Assembly (NCBI GenBank): GCA_046727435.1
Contig: JBKPCR010000005.1
Location: forward strand, 1-47,178
Reading direction: 5' to 3'
Origin: CAVPRW01 sp046727435 [NCBI: bacterium]
GTDB lineage: Bacteria > Tectomicrobia > Entotheonellia > J063
Length of the DNA stretch: 47,178 nt
Under the pieces are notes generated by a model, which did no database searches, was not told the origin of the DNA, and saw nothing but the letters and a program-made list of their open reading frames with translations. A program made the translations under genes and the position numbers. This document shows positions 1 through 8,640 of this stretch, piece after piece (within the stretch, counting starts at the first letter, position 1; each line of letters opens with the position of its first letter).

Positions 1-157
1 CGCTCGCGCAGGTGCAGGTGAAGTTTGCGAAGGGTGAATACCTGGGGATCCACGAGGAGAAGAAGCTCACCTTTCGCCAGTTTGCCCAAGAGTACCTCGC
101 CTACCTTGCGAGAGATGCGGTGAGGGAAAGCATGGAACTACTGAATTCTATAAGTGG
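1..157 (+). pseudogene. Truncated tyrosine recombinase (integrase) fragment
   Basis: The frame open from base 3 reads a basic helical stretch ending in LTFRQFAQEYLAYLAR, which resembles the N-terminal arm and core-binding entry of phage-type tyrosine integrases. The 5' end lies outside the window. The catalytic domain is absent: after about 40 residues the frame runs into the tRNA-Glu fragment and stops at 218. Family knowledge: such integrases recombine at tRNA 3' ends, which fits the neighbour. Inference: a broken integrase left by an older insertion at the same tRNA. The similarity is short, so the call is moderate. Confidence 0.4.
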
Positions 158-200
158 CCCCACCGAGATTCGAACTCGGGTTTCTGCCGTGAGAGGGCGA
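155..200 (-). other. tRNA-Glu(CTC) 3' half, attachment-site footprint
   Basis: Read on the minus strand, this stretch has the anticodon loop CTCTCAC (anticodon CTC), a perfect T-arm (CCGAG-TTCGAAT-CTCGG) and the acceptor strand TGGGGCC followed by A. The upstream bases do not form the D-arm or the 5' acceptor strand, so this is only the 3' part of a tRNA-Glu gene. Anticodon loop to 3' end is a common core for tyrosine-integrase att sites. The geometry places the integrated element on the higher-coordinate side. Confidence 0.75.
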
Positions 201-368
201 TTTGTAGGGCTGAGATAACACACAGATTTTTCAATAACTTGCCGAAATCCTCTACTTTTTCAGTAGCCTACTCGCCGTCCAATGATTATATTGAATACGT
301 AGAATTCCGCGGCTTATGGTCAGTCGTAGCCTCTCTATGGACACCAGGAACTACACGTTCGTCCGGAA

Positions 369-1211
369 GTGTTGGAGCAATACGACATGCCTACTTTTGA
401 CCTGGGAGGATGGCCTCAAGTACACGCCGCAGTGGCGGGATTCCGCATTCAGGCAACCATGCTCTATCCGACCGATGTGAAGCGCCGTGAAGAGCTACAT
501 GCCACGATGGTATTTACCTTCTATGACACCATCAGGGATGATCCCACTGCTTGGGACCGTGAGCCAACCTCTACCGAGCTGTATCCCCTTTATCGTGCGC
601 GGCATCTTGGCGGCAGTCAAGCAGAGGTGGTTCAGCGGGCGCGTGAAGTGGCACGCCGAGGATCAGTTACTGGCGAGGCGCTCATCATTATTCGGCAGAT
701 GGCGCAGCATGGACAGGATGGCAGTGTCAACAAAGCCTGTGACATTTTGGCTAAGGCTGGAAAAGCTGGCAGGTTTACTGGTGGCCATACGCCGATTCCA
801 TACGCTAATAGTAAGGCTCTCCGCGCTAAAGCATGGGTGCCCTATCGGAGCGTGGCACATTTATGGGGAGCTCACAACCTTTTGTGGTCATTTCGCTGGA
901 ATGAGACCCCAGATGGCGAGCGCCCAAGGGAGAGCTGGTACAAGAATTCCTCAGACCTCGAAGGGTTTCTCGACCTCGCAGAAGACTTTCGGCAGTGGGG
1001 AGAGGGGTTTATTCCGCACGCCAGGCACAAGGAAGTGGCACCCCTTTTGAGCCCGGACGAGACGTGGCGTATCCCGGCGGAGACGTTTCTCCCAAAGGTC
1101 CCCCTCACCCCACCTCCTTTAGGACCTTGGTACGCACAATACCTGCAGACGTATGATTCGAGACGGCCAGCCAAGCGTGGGCGGGGCAGGAAGACTCACA
1201 AGAAATCCTGA
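369..1211 (+). CDS. Hypothetical protein, about 280 aa
   Basis: An open frame from a GTG at 369 (an alternative ATG is at 387) codes for about 280 residues with balanced composition. It has several Trp-rich motifs in the second half, a proline-rich segment near the end and a very basic C-terminus (KRGRGRKTHKKS). There is no signal peptide or membrane segment, and I do not recognise the family. It lies just inside the tRNA-Glu scar, upstream of an excisionase-like gene, so it is probably cargo or an accessory gene of the integrated element. The basic tail suggests nucleic-acid contact, but that is inference only. Antisense and alternative-frame readings look like shadows. Confidence 0.6.
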   Translation: MLEQYDMPTFDLGGWPQVHAAVAGFRIQATMLYPTDVKRREELHATMVFTFYDTIRDDPTAWDREPTSTELYPLYRARHLGGSQAEVVQRAREVARRGSVTGEALIIIRQMAQHGQDGSVNKACDILAKAGKAGRFTGGHTPIPYANSKALRAKAWVPYRSVAHLWGAHNLLWSFRWNETPDGERPRESWYKNSSDLEGFLDLAEDFRQWGEGFIPHARHKEVAPLLSPDETWRIPAETFLPKVPLTPPPLGPWYAQYLQTYDSRRPAKRGRGRKTHKKS

Positions 1212-1494
1212 GACGGACCCACAGACCGCCTCAATGACATTTTCCCTCAGAGTTTAATCGTCTCGCTCGAAATTGCCTTCCCCGTTTAGAGACCCTCAAA
1301 AAATTTCCACGCTTTCCTGTCATCCGCTTAAATCATCAAGACATTCAATCACTTCCATAACTACCCATCACCCATCGGTGGGTACCCCTCGCGGAGTGTT
1401 GGCTCCTATCCCATAGGTCCATTAGGGGCGATATTTCCAATTAGTTTGTAGCGATCGAATATTCCGCATATTCAGAAACAACGAGGGATGACCA

Positions 1495-1800
1495 ATGCCA
1501 CCGAAGCGCCCTCTACGAGGGCATATAACACGGGGCCCTGAACGGCGAGAGGACATTATTCACAACGGGAAGCAGCAGCGTTCTGCGTCCCTGCAGCAGG
1601 AGCCGATGTGGACGGTAGCCGAACTATCGGGGCTCACAAAGTACGCCAAATCAACGGTCTACGACTGGGTTCAGCAGGAATATATCCCTCACATCAAAGT
1701 AAGGGGGTGCATCCGCTTTCGTCCGAGCGAAATCCTGGCCTGGTTGGATCAGCACGCTAAGCCAGGGCGAACCCGACGCGTGCCGGAGGTCGAGGTGTGA
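1495..1800 (+). CDS. MerR/excisionase-like HTH protein (HTH_17)
   Basis: This 101-residue protein carries the helix-turn-helix layout of excisionase/AlpA proteins: WTVAELSGLTKYAKSTVYDWVQ (written without its last residue), then a wing with IRFRPSEILAWLDQ, at about residues 38-88. Family knowledge: such proteins bind DNA near att sites to direct excision, or activate element genes. The N-terminal 37 residues are not part of the domain, so an internal ATG at 1606 is an alternative start. The stop codon overlaps the GTG of the next small frame and replication genes follow, so it probably heads the element operon. Confidence 0.75.
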   Translation: MPPKRPLRGHITRGPERREDIIHNGKQQRSASLQQEPMWTVAELSGLTKYAKSTVYDWVQQEYIPHIKVRGCIRFRPSEILAWLDQHAKPGRTRRVPEVEV

Positions 1801-2045
1801 CGCGGTCACTAAAAATGGGGACGCCGCACTCGGCTGCCAGCGAGTCCGGCGTCAATACCATGCGGAATGGAACCCCCAACAGATCGGCTAAGATAGTTAT
1901 AGCCCAACTTCAGCTTCCACGTAAAGCCCTCCAGGCGCTCATCAAACGTTTCCTCGTGGCTCTAGGAACTCGGCTTCTAGGGTCGCCGGCAGCCCGCTGC
2001 GCCGTAACCTGGTTCATGAAGATGGGAGGGCTTCGCCATGCCTAA
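1797..2045 (+). CDS. Small hypothetical protein, possible coupling ORF
   Basis: This 82-codon frame begins with a GTG overlapping the previous stop and ends overlapping the ATG of the primase-polymerase gene, so it would be translationally coupled on both sides. The sequence is basic with no recognisable domain. Its only support is the double overlap. It may simply be a spacer open by chance. Confidence 0.3.
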   Translation: MTRSLKMGTPHSAASESGVNTMRNGTPNRSAKIVIAQLQLPRKALQALIKRFLVALGTRLLGSPAARCAVTWFMKMGGLRHA

Positions 2046-3033
2046 CACACCATGTCATCATCCTCACACCCTGCCTGTGCAAGTCGAATACATCCCGGCA
2101 GTGCTGAAAGACCGCCTTCAGTGGGTCGGGTGGCATTATGCTTTGAGTGCAGGCAAGTGGACGAAAATCCCCATCAATCCGAGCACTGGGAGGAAGGCCA
2201 AAATCAATGATCCCGGTACGTGGGGGACGTTTGTTGAAGCTCTCGAGTGTTGCCAGCGGTGGGGGTTAGACGGCATCGGGTTTGTGTTCACGAGCGACGA
2301 CCCCTATTGCGGAGTTGATCTTGATAAGTGTCGTGACCCTGGCACCGGTCAAATCGAGCCCTGGGCGGACACGATCATCCGGGGGTTGGACAGTTACGCT
2401 GAGGTCTCTCCCAGTGGCACTGGCGTCAAGCTGTTCATGCGCGCCACCCTTCCCCCTGGCGGCAACCGCAGGAGCCTGACCGAGCTGTACGATCGGGGCC
2501 GTTACTTCACCCTGACAGGGCATCATCTTCCGCATACGCCGCGGACCCTCGAAGACCGACAAACCCAGCTCGCGGCCCTGCATGCACGGATCTTTGGAGC
2601 ATCGGCTGCGGCAGGGCCAGCGGCACAGCCTCCACCTCTCAGCCAGACCTCCCGCCCTGCTGCCCTCATCGTCTTCGGCCACCTCAACGATGACGAGGTG
2701 TTATCACGGGCCTTCCAGGCCAGGAATGGCCTGAAGTTTGCCCGCCTGTGGAGGGGCGACACGACCGAGTATGCGTCGCCCAGTGAGGCGGACATGGCCT
2801 TGTGCCATCTCTTGGCTTTTTGGGTCGGCCGTGATCCGGCCAGGATTGACCGCCTCTTTCGGCAGTCGGGGCTCATGCGCCCCAAGTGGGACGTACGCCA
2901 CTTCGCCGATGGGCAGACCTACGGCGCCGTCACCATAGACAAGGCTCTCAAAGGGCTCCACACCAGCTATCAAGGGACCTTGTCCGAAATGTCTGGGGGG
3001 TGGCCATCACGCATCCTCGTGGAGGTGGCGTGA
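2038..3033 (+). CDS. Primase-polymerase, NrS-1 polymerase-like
   Basis: 331 residues. The N-terminal half has the layout of archaeo-eukaryotic-type primase-polymerases of phages and satellites: GVDLD (about 92-96) as the metal-binding acidic motif, SPSGTGVK (about 124-131), and YDRGRYFTLTG (about 151-161) supplying late active-site residues. A helical segment (about 217-290, with SEADMALCHLLAFWVGRD) resembles the helical-bundle domain that follows the catalytic core in NrS-1-like polymerases. The likely role is priming and synthesis at the element's own origin. The stop overlaps the ATG of the next gene, with GGAGGT six bases upstream of that start, so the two are made together. No zinc finger is visible in this copy. 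Confidence 0.8.
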   Translation: MPNTPCHHPHTLPVQVEYIPAVLKDRLQWVGWHYALSAGKWTKIPINPSTGRKAKINDPGTWGTFVEALECCQRWGLDGIGFVFTSDDPYCGVDLDKCRDPGTGQIEPWADTIIRGLDSYAEVSPSGTGVKLFMRATLPPGGNRRSLTELYDRGRYFTLTGHHLPHTPRTLEDRQTQLAALHARIFGASAAAGPAAQPPPLSQTSRPAALIVFGHLNDDEVLSRAFQARNGLKFARLWRGDTTEYASPSEADMALCHLLAFWVGRDPARIDRLFRQSGLMRPKWDVRHFADGQTYGAVTIDKALKGLHTSYQGTLSEMSGGWPSRILVEVA

Positions 3034-4679
3034 TGGCAGAAACGCCCATCGAAGTCATACGGAGCAGGTATGGCTGGCGGGTGACACTCGGCGATCTCAC
3101 CCTGGATGCTGAGAGCCCGCATTACGACCGCGGGATCATTCGGGCGACGCTGACGGTCCGCAATCACACCGCGATCTACTTCCGTGATAATGCCAATCTC
3201 ACCTCGCAACGGGCCAGGACCCGTGTCATACAGCAGTTGGCGGCAAAAGACCTGACCCTGGATGAACGCGCGATCATCGCGCTCGATGAAGCCTGCCGGA
3301 CCCGTCCACGTCCCAATGAGCAAAAAAAATTGTTGTGTGACGGGGGTCCCGACACTTCGGAAAAGGTGGTCGAATTCCGCGCCCTGCAAGCTACGGTGAC
3401 CGATTGGCTGTTGTTGCAAGACCCTGACGTGCTCCCCGTGATACTCGGCGCCATCGTGGCCCATCGCTTCGCAGGCACGTCGCCATGGCTGCTGATTGTG
3501 GCCCCCCCATCGGGAACTAAGACCGAGCTGCTGCGAGCCACCTGGAACGTGCCAGGCGTGTATCCCTTGTCGGAGTTGACCGCCCGCACCTTCGCCTCGG
3601 GGCTAGAGACCCACGGGGACGATCCCAGCCTGCTGGCGCGCCTGACCGATGAAGTCCTTGTGCTCAAAGATTTTACCACCGTGTTAGAGATGCCCCGCGA
3701 AGAACGGCAGGCTATCCTGGCCCAACTCCGCGAACTCTATGATGGACGCTTTGATAAGGTATGGGGGACCGGCAAAGAGTTGCACTGGGAGGGTCGACTC
3801 GGCTTCGTTGCCGGGGTGACGCCCGTCATTGATAGCCATCATGCCGTCATGGCGGTCCTCGGGGAACGCTTCATGATCCTGCGCATGCAACAACCATCGC
3901 GAAAAGCTGTGGCACAAAAGGCGCTCCGGAATGCGGAGTACGAGACGCGTATGCGGGGAGAACTGGCCACAGTGGTGCGGAGCTTTCTCGCCAGCCTCCC
4001 GAATACCCCCCCTGCCGTGCCAGAGGAGATGCGCACGCGATTGGCAAGCCTCGCCGACTTCGTGACCCGCTGTCGCTCCGGCGTCGTACGGGACGGCTAC
4101 CGTCGCGAGCTGGAATATGCGCCCGAGCCCGAGATGCCCGCACGTTTGGCCAAGCAGCTCTTTGAACTCCTGCGCGGCGTAGCACTCGCATTAGGCCATC
4201 ACGAGGCTATCGACGAGGATCTGGACAGGATTTCCCGAGTAGCGTTTGACTGCATCCCCGCCGTGCGCCGAGTCGTCCTGCGGGCCATCGCCACGAGAAA
4301 AGACATCGATGAGAGTCTAACTACCACGAACGTAGCCCAAGGGGTCCAGTACAGCACGGCCACCGTGCGCCGTGCGCTTGAGGATCTCCAGGCGCTCGGC
4401 ATCCTCACCGTGACAAAGCGGGGGCAGGGCGTGCCGGACCGCTGGCACATCAAAGAGGAGTGGCATGAGGCCCTCGATACTCTGCGAACGGTCGAAAGTG
4501 CGCTCGCCGCCAGGACGCAGGCGACCTTTCCCGAAAGGTCGGAAGGGGCGTCACACACACAAACTGCTGACGACGTACCCTGTTCGGTGTTTGGCCAGCA
4601 AGCATGGCGAGAGCTTCCCGGCGGGGATCAGGTCTGTATGGCGTGTGCCTATCAAACAATGTCGGATGATGATGTATGA
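3033..4679 (+). CDS. Replication ATPase/helicase-like protein with C-terminal winged helix
   Basis: 548 residues from the ATG overlapping the primase stop; a longer upstream frame is not needed because GGAGGT sits at an ideal distance. A P-loop-like motif, APPSGTKTE (about 157-165), is followed by DEVLVLKDF (about 207-215), which may be Walker B. A segment near residues 425-470 (STATVRRALEDLQALGILTV) is a winged helix. A cysteine cluster near the end (CSV...CMAC) may bind zinc. Inference: together with the primase-polymerase it forms a two-protein replication module of a plasmid-like or satellite-like element. The ATPase class (AAA or SF3) cannot be settled by eye. Confidence 0.7.
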   Translation: MAETPIEVIRSRYGWRVTLGDLTLDAESPHYDRGIIRATLTVRNHTAIYFRDNANLTSQRARTRVIQQLAAKDLTLDERAIIALDEACRTRPRPNEQKKLLCDGGPDTSEKVVEFRALQATVTDWLLLQDPDVLPVILGAIVAHRFAGTSPWLLIVAPPSGTKTELLRATWNVPGVYPLSELTARTFASGLETHGDDPSLLARLTDEVLVLKDFTTVLEMPREERQAILAQLRELYDGRFDKVWGTGKELHWEGRLGFVAGVTPVIDSHHAVMAVLGERFMILRMQQPSRKAVAQKALRNAEYETRMRGELATVVRSFLASLPNTPPAVPEEMRTRLASLADFVTRCRSGVVRDGYRRELEYAPEPEMPARLAKQLFELLRGVALALGHHEAIDEDLDRISRVAFDCIPAVRRVVLRAIATRKDIDESLTTTNVAQGVQYSTATVRRALEDLQALGILTVTKRGQGVPDRWHIKEEWHEALDTLRTVESALAARTQATFPERSEGASHTQTADDVPCSVFGQQAWRELPGGDQVCMACAYQTMSDDDV

Positions 4680-4869
4680 ACGGCGTCCCTACTGGGGCAA
4701 GACGAATAAGATGTTGCAGTACGGCATCGACCTGGGCATCTGGATGCGGAAAGGCTGGGCCACGAGCTGCGGTAGTCCCGGGAGGTGGCACGGTGGTCGG
4801 ATGCACAGCAAGAGTGGTGGACAGAGCGAGCCGCCGACATGGGGTGGACGGGAGATTGGTGCGCGATGA
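4666..4869 (+). CDS. Small basic hypothetical protein
   Basis: The frame starts at one of three consecutive ATG codons (4666, 4669, 4672) overlapping the ATPase stop and codes for about 67 residues, beginning MYERRPYWGKTNKMLQYGID. It is aromatic, basic and glycine-rich at the end, with no known domain. The alternative frame from 4676 is richer in rare-looking Arg/Ala runs and less protein-like. Coupling to the upstream stop is the main support. Confidence 0.35.
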   Translation: MMMYERRPYWGKTNKMLQYGIDLGIWMRKGWATSCGSPGRWHGGRMHSKSGGQSEPPTWGGREIGAR

Positions 4870-4954
4870 CGCCGAGCGGTAGGCGTTTACGCGGCTGGCA
4901 GAGAAGGCAGGGTAACCCTTACAGGATTTGATGCACTGACGCAAGGAGGGACCT

Positions 4955-5671
4955 ATGAAGCTAGCGGACTTGCGGGACGTTTGCGCTGAAGCCGAGATCA
5001 TGATCTATACGCAGATCAGCCTCTTGCGCCAAGGACACTGTGAGACGCTGGAGGAAGAGGTCAAGTCCAAGTTGATGCTGGCGGATTTTATGCTCCTGAA
5101 AGACGAACTGAAAGAACACATCGGTGCCCTTGAATCCATCCTGACAGTGTGCAACGCCATGGCCGCGGGGCGCTACCTCGAAGATTGGCAGCAGTGCCGC
5201 CGGTGGAGTGGGGACAGCACCTGTCATGGCTGCACGTCCACTGAACAGTGTGAGGCGTTCGACCCTCGTGATCCACACGCCGTGATGGCCTCGCAGCTCT
5301 CGGATCTCTCGCCGCTCAGCGACTTCGCCCGTCAATGGATTCTCTACCAGGAGGAATATCAGCGTCAGTGCCGCGACCTGATGTTCGGCCCCGAAGGGCT
5401 GTTCGGTGGCAGCAAGATCGTGACGTACGACGACGATGGCTCAGATGTCTTGAAGCCGATGAGCGCGGAGGATTCGGTGGCTGCGTTAGCAGCGCACAAT
5501 GCCCAGGAGGATGCCAAGAACGCATCCATGGCGTTGCGGCTCGATCAGTATGACCTCAACCTCGAGCGCCTCGCCTATCTGTGCAGGGTGAAGGGTGATT
5601 TGCAGGAGATTGCGGCCATCATCGAAGGCGGGATGCCCCCACAAGTACGGCCCAGTATTGAGGTGTCATAA
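4955..5671 (+). CDS. Hypothetical protein with helical N-terminus and Cys cluster
   Basis: 238 residues, preceded by a strong AAGGAGG Shine-Dalgarno about eight bases before the ATG. The N-terminal 60 residues are helical and charged. A Cys-rich stretch (CRRWSGDSTCHGCTSTEQC, about 81-99) looks like a metal-binding loop. The C-terminal half is acidic and helical. There is no signal peptide or membrane segment, and I do not recognise the family. It sits in the same-strand series of element genes, so an accessory role in the integrated element is the simplest reading. Confidence 0.65.
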   Translation: MKLADLRDVCAEAEIMIYTQISLLRQGHCETLEEEVKSKLMLADFMLLKDELKEHIGALESILTVCNAMAAGRYLEDWQQCRRWSGDSTCHGCTSTEQCEAFDPRDPHAVMASQLSDLSPLSDFARQWILYQEEYQRQCRDLMFGPEGLFGGSKIVTYDDDGSDVLKPMSAEDSVAALAAHNAQEDAKNASMALRLDQYDLNLERLAYLCRVKGDLQEIAAIIEGGMPPQVRPSIEVS

Positions 5672-5762
5672 AACCGAATCTCACGGCTACGTATCCTGTT
5701 GCATTCGGGGCGAGCCTCCCGATTCGACGCCCTCGATAGCCCAGCCATGCGGGAGCGATGAC

Positions 5763-5984
5763 ATGGACCAAGACCATCACAACGGAGCAAGCGATTGCCC
5801 GGTGTGCGGCCGGAGCCGATGGTGGTACAGCCGCACAGGGGCGCGCGTCTGTCAGCAATGCTATCCAGATGTCATGGCTGCCCTGCATGCCTTGACCGAT
5901 CAGCTCAGTGCCGAGTCCCGCGTGCCGTGCGCCGCATCCCTCGCTGACTGCGAGGATAACGCTGGTGCCGGTTCGGCGGAGTGA
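5763..5984 (+). CDS. Small zinc-ribbon protein
   Basis: From ATG 5763 the frame codes for 73 residues with two CxxC knuckles (CPVCGRSRWWYSRTGARVCQQC, written without linkers: CPVC and CQQC), about 14 residues apart. This is a classic zinc ribbon at residues 12-33. Such very short zinc-finger proteins are common in phage-like elements near replication genes. The longer upstream extension has no ribosome-binding site and an atypical composition. Function unknown; DNA or RNA contact is likely. Confidence 0.6.
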   Translation: MDQDHHNGASDCPVCGRSRWWYSRTGARVCQQCYPDVMAALHALTDQLSAESRVPCAASLADCEDNAGAGSAE

Positions 5985-6131
5985 CCGGGCTCGTTCTGCT
6001 GTGGTCGCGATGTAGCGTCGCGAGTTTCAACCTTCAGGGATTCAGGTTTGCGCGAGGCGCTTAGTGCACACGCTCCGGCGCCGGTCACCGATGTGACCCG
6101 CGTGAGGGCGAGGCAAGGATCAGGAGGACAA

Positions 6132-6755
6132 ATGCGATACTATCATCCTTTCGAACGCAGCGGCTACTCCTTTGCAGAGCGGCTCGGGACACCAGACCCC
6201 ATTAGCGCGGCAATCGGACAGATTGCGCTGCGGTTTGCGGCGTTGGAGGCCCACCTGACGGCGACGCTGATCCACCTGCTGGAGGGGAACGAGTCTTGGA
6301 CCCCTCTGCTCACCGCAGGGCTCTCGTTTGAGGAGAAGCTCCAGCTCCTGGATGAGCGCGTCCGCCTGCTGGCGTCCACCCGGGCGTTCAACACGGGTGC
6401 AATCGATCCCCTCGAGCTGTTTGCCGAGCTGCGGACCCAATGTGCCCAGGCGGCGCAGCTCCGGGCGCACGTTCTTGACCCCACTGGCGCGCAGGCCAGG
6501 CTCATCCACATTGGGCGCTGGAGGTGGCACCGAGCGCAAGGCAGACACCGGCAGGCCCACAACAGTATGGGAGCGCACCAGGACGCGGGTCATGGCCGTC
6601 CCGGTGTGATGGAGAGCGACAGGCTTATGGACCCCGGTGATCTCCTCGATGTGGCCGATTTTCTCTGCATGGTCACCACTAATCTGCAGGAGTTCTTCAT
6701 GCCGGACCGGCCGATCGCTCCCTCGCCTGGAATGGATCTAGAAACGCTGGGGTGA
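6132..6755 (+). CDS. Hypothetical helical protein
   Basis: The ATG at 6132 follows AGGAGG closely, so it is preferred over the earlier TTG at 6048. The 207-residue product opens with helices (IGQIALRFAALEAHLTATLI) resembling the first part of HEPN-like or AbiV-like accessory proteins, then MDPGDLLDVADFL near the end. The middle (about residues 110-155) has a strange Arg/His-rich composition, and the +1 frame is open there. A pair of compensating frameshifts is possible. Function is not assigned. Confidence 0.5.
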   Translation: MRYYHPFERSGYSFAERLGTPDPISAAIGQIALRFAALEAHLTATLIHLLEGNESWTPLLTAGLSFEEKLQLLDERVRLLASTRAFNTGAIDPLELFAELRTQCAQAAQLRAHVLDPTGAQARLIHIGRWRWHRAQGRHRQAHNSMGAHQDAGHGRPGVMESDRLMDPGDLLDVADFLCMVTTNLQEFFMPDRPIAPSPGMDLETLG

Positions 6756-7099
6756 GCCGCCGACAAGGTCATTGGCAGGCGTGGCGGGAGCGTCGATGTG
6801 GCGGTGTCTGTCGCGACCGTGCATCACGACCTTCCGGGCAAAGCCCTCGCCAAGGACCGGCATGCCCCACAAGGTGAGAGGGGAGAATGCGCAGGAGAGA
6901 CAGCAACCCGGATCACTGACGCACCATCCTGCTCGGGACCGCTCCACCCCTAGAGGCAAGACCATCATCGTGTCTCTGGTCCTCGATTGGGCAACCGGGT
7001 GTCCCGCTTCGGGGTGTCCCAATTGCCACAGGAATGTGGTACGATGAGCATATGAAAGTTTAGACTAAATTTGATCAATATTGGCGCGGAGAGACACTG
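6756..7099. other. Intergenic stretch with short repeats
   Basis: No convincing gene. Contains a short direct repeat (GGGTGTCCC twice near 7000-7020) and an 11-bp inverted repeat TTTAGACTAAA close to the next start, which could be an operator for the downstream gene. Nothing else is seen. Confidence 0.4.
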
Positions 7100-7939
7100 A
7101 TGCCACGCCTGTGCACCATTTGCACTCATCCCGCCCGACAGGCTATTGATGACAGGCTCATAGCCGGACAATCGCTCCGTCAGATTTCGGGACAGTATGG
7201 CCTGAGCAAAAGCGCGGTGGATCGCCACCAGGACAACCACGTCACCACCCCGCTCGTCCAGGATAACGCCGATCTTGCGGCCGAGTTTCAGGCCGCGCGG
7301 CAAGCCGACCAGCAGCGCGCCAAGCAGCTCCGGTGGAATGCCCGGGCGGTCATGCGCGCCATGCAGGGCTGGGGGCAAATTCGCAGCGTGGAGGAGTGGC
7401 AGGCCGCTTGCGAAGACGCCCACTAGCGGTATCAATCGGGACGCTTCCTCATCGAGCGCTTGGGCGCGGAGCGCCATCTAGACCCCAACCTGATGGCAAC
7501 CTTATGGAGGTTGCGCCAGGGCCTGATGGACGAATACGGGGCGGAGTCGCCAGCCATGACGATGGTGATCGATCTCGCGGTGATGGCCTACCACAATGCC
7601 TTGCGGGTGCAGGGCTGGATTGGGGATTTGTCGCTCGTGATCGAGCACGAGCTGTTCGCCGAGGAGCCGCTCAAGGTCACGCTGCGCCAGCAATATGGCC
7701 CGCAGTTCGATGGGTTCGCAGTCGAGGAGGCGTTGCGGCGGCTCCGGGAGCAACTGCTGCCCTTGTGTGAGCGGGTGAATCGCCAACTGCTCCAGAATCT
7801 GCAGGCGCTGCAACGGCCCCGCCCAGGCTCATCGCCCATGGTGGCCATTGGCCGAGCGGGACAGGTCAATGTCGCGCCGCAACAGGTGAATGTGCAGCGC
7901 CGGGACGGCCATTCTCCCCAGCCGGTTGTTCCAGGCTGA
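7100..7939 (+). pseudogene. Zinc-finger/HTH element protein split by in-frame amber codon
   Basis: One reading frame runs from ATG 7100 to 7939 but is interrupted by TAG at 7424-7426. The first part (108 residues) has CTICTHPARQAIDDRLIAGQ, then QISGQYGLSKSAVDRHQDNH: a small zinc knuckle plus a helix-turn-helix like those of terminase-small-like or satellite DNA-binding proteins. After the stop the frame continues without a break as RYQSGRFLIERLGAE, then a helical domain. The continuity of composition suggests a single ancestral protein of about 280 residues with a CAG-to-TAG change. A second product starting downstream is possible but has no good ribosome-binding site. Confidence 0.6.
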
Positions 7940-8640
7940 AACGCTCATCTCTCGCGGCTTTGGCCACCGATCGTATGGCAGCGATCGCGTCATGGACACC
8001 GCACACGGGTGACGTGGATCGACGTGTGATGTCCCCACTTGCCCTCACCTGGCTCGCTCAGACAGGTTCCCTTCGCCAGGGCTCAAGCCAGTGTCGTCGG
8101 TTCGACCACCATCCTAGGCGACGACGGCATGCTCGAAGACCTTCGTGGCGCTGGTCCGCCACCTCGCGCCGACCAGCCTGTTGGGTTGGCGTGAACACGC
8201 GCATGGAGGCGACGGGAGGGATGCGGTGAGCAGACGCCCGCGGTGCTCATGGCCCATCCCGGAGGCTGGGCTGGGAGAGGAGAGTCCCCACCCCAGCCGC
8301 TGTTCCAGACCGGCGCCTGACACCCGATCGCCGTGATCGGCCCGGAGCCGACCACGCCGCGCACGAACACCCCGGATCACCGGGACGGACAGGAGCATAG
8401 CGATTGAAGTCGAACCGACGACCTCCGGAGGATGATTCCGTCGCTCTGACCACTGCGCTACTCAGGCCCCCCTTACCTAGTTACTTATTCGCCTCCAGAC
8501 TAATGGCTCGGCAACAGATCTATCGTCTGCTGGATATGCTGGTAGATAGATAGCTGTGCAACACAGTTTTTCACCCAGTCATTTTATCTGCGGCTCTACG
8601 TAGATGACATCGCGACCCAGGCGACTTTGCATCACACCTC
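7940..8640. other. Non-coding gap holding a tRNA-like remnant
   Basis: About 700 bases with only shadow-like frames. The one notable feature is the tRNA-like remnant at 8404-8470. This stretch probably marks the right side of the first mobile module. Confidence 0.5.
8404..8470 (-). tRNA. tRNA-like remnant, CAT anticodon, 3' end lost
   Basis: On the minus strand the sequence keeps a D-arm-like AGTGGTCAGAGC, an anticodon stem-loop with loop ATCATCC (T33, anticodon CAT), a variable loop and the T-arm start GTCGGTTCGACT. The 3' T-stem strand and 3' acceptor strand do not pair with the 5' side. Most likely a tRNA pseudogene, perhaps Met or Ile2, or a tRNA 5' part left at an integration junction. 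A functional tRNA is unlikely. Confidence 0.5.

Noticed and set aside
872-1174. Minus-strand frame opposite the first hypothetical gene
   Set aside because: Shadow of the plus-strand gene with Arg/Ser-rich composition.
7424-7426. TAG recoding as a sense codon
   Set aside because: TAG ends clearly conserved genes elsewhere in the window (for example at 16680 and 17972), so reassignment is unlikely.
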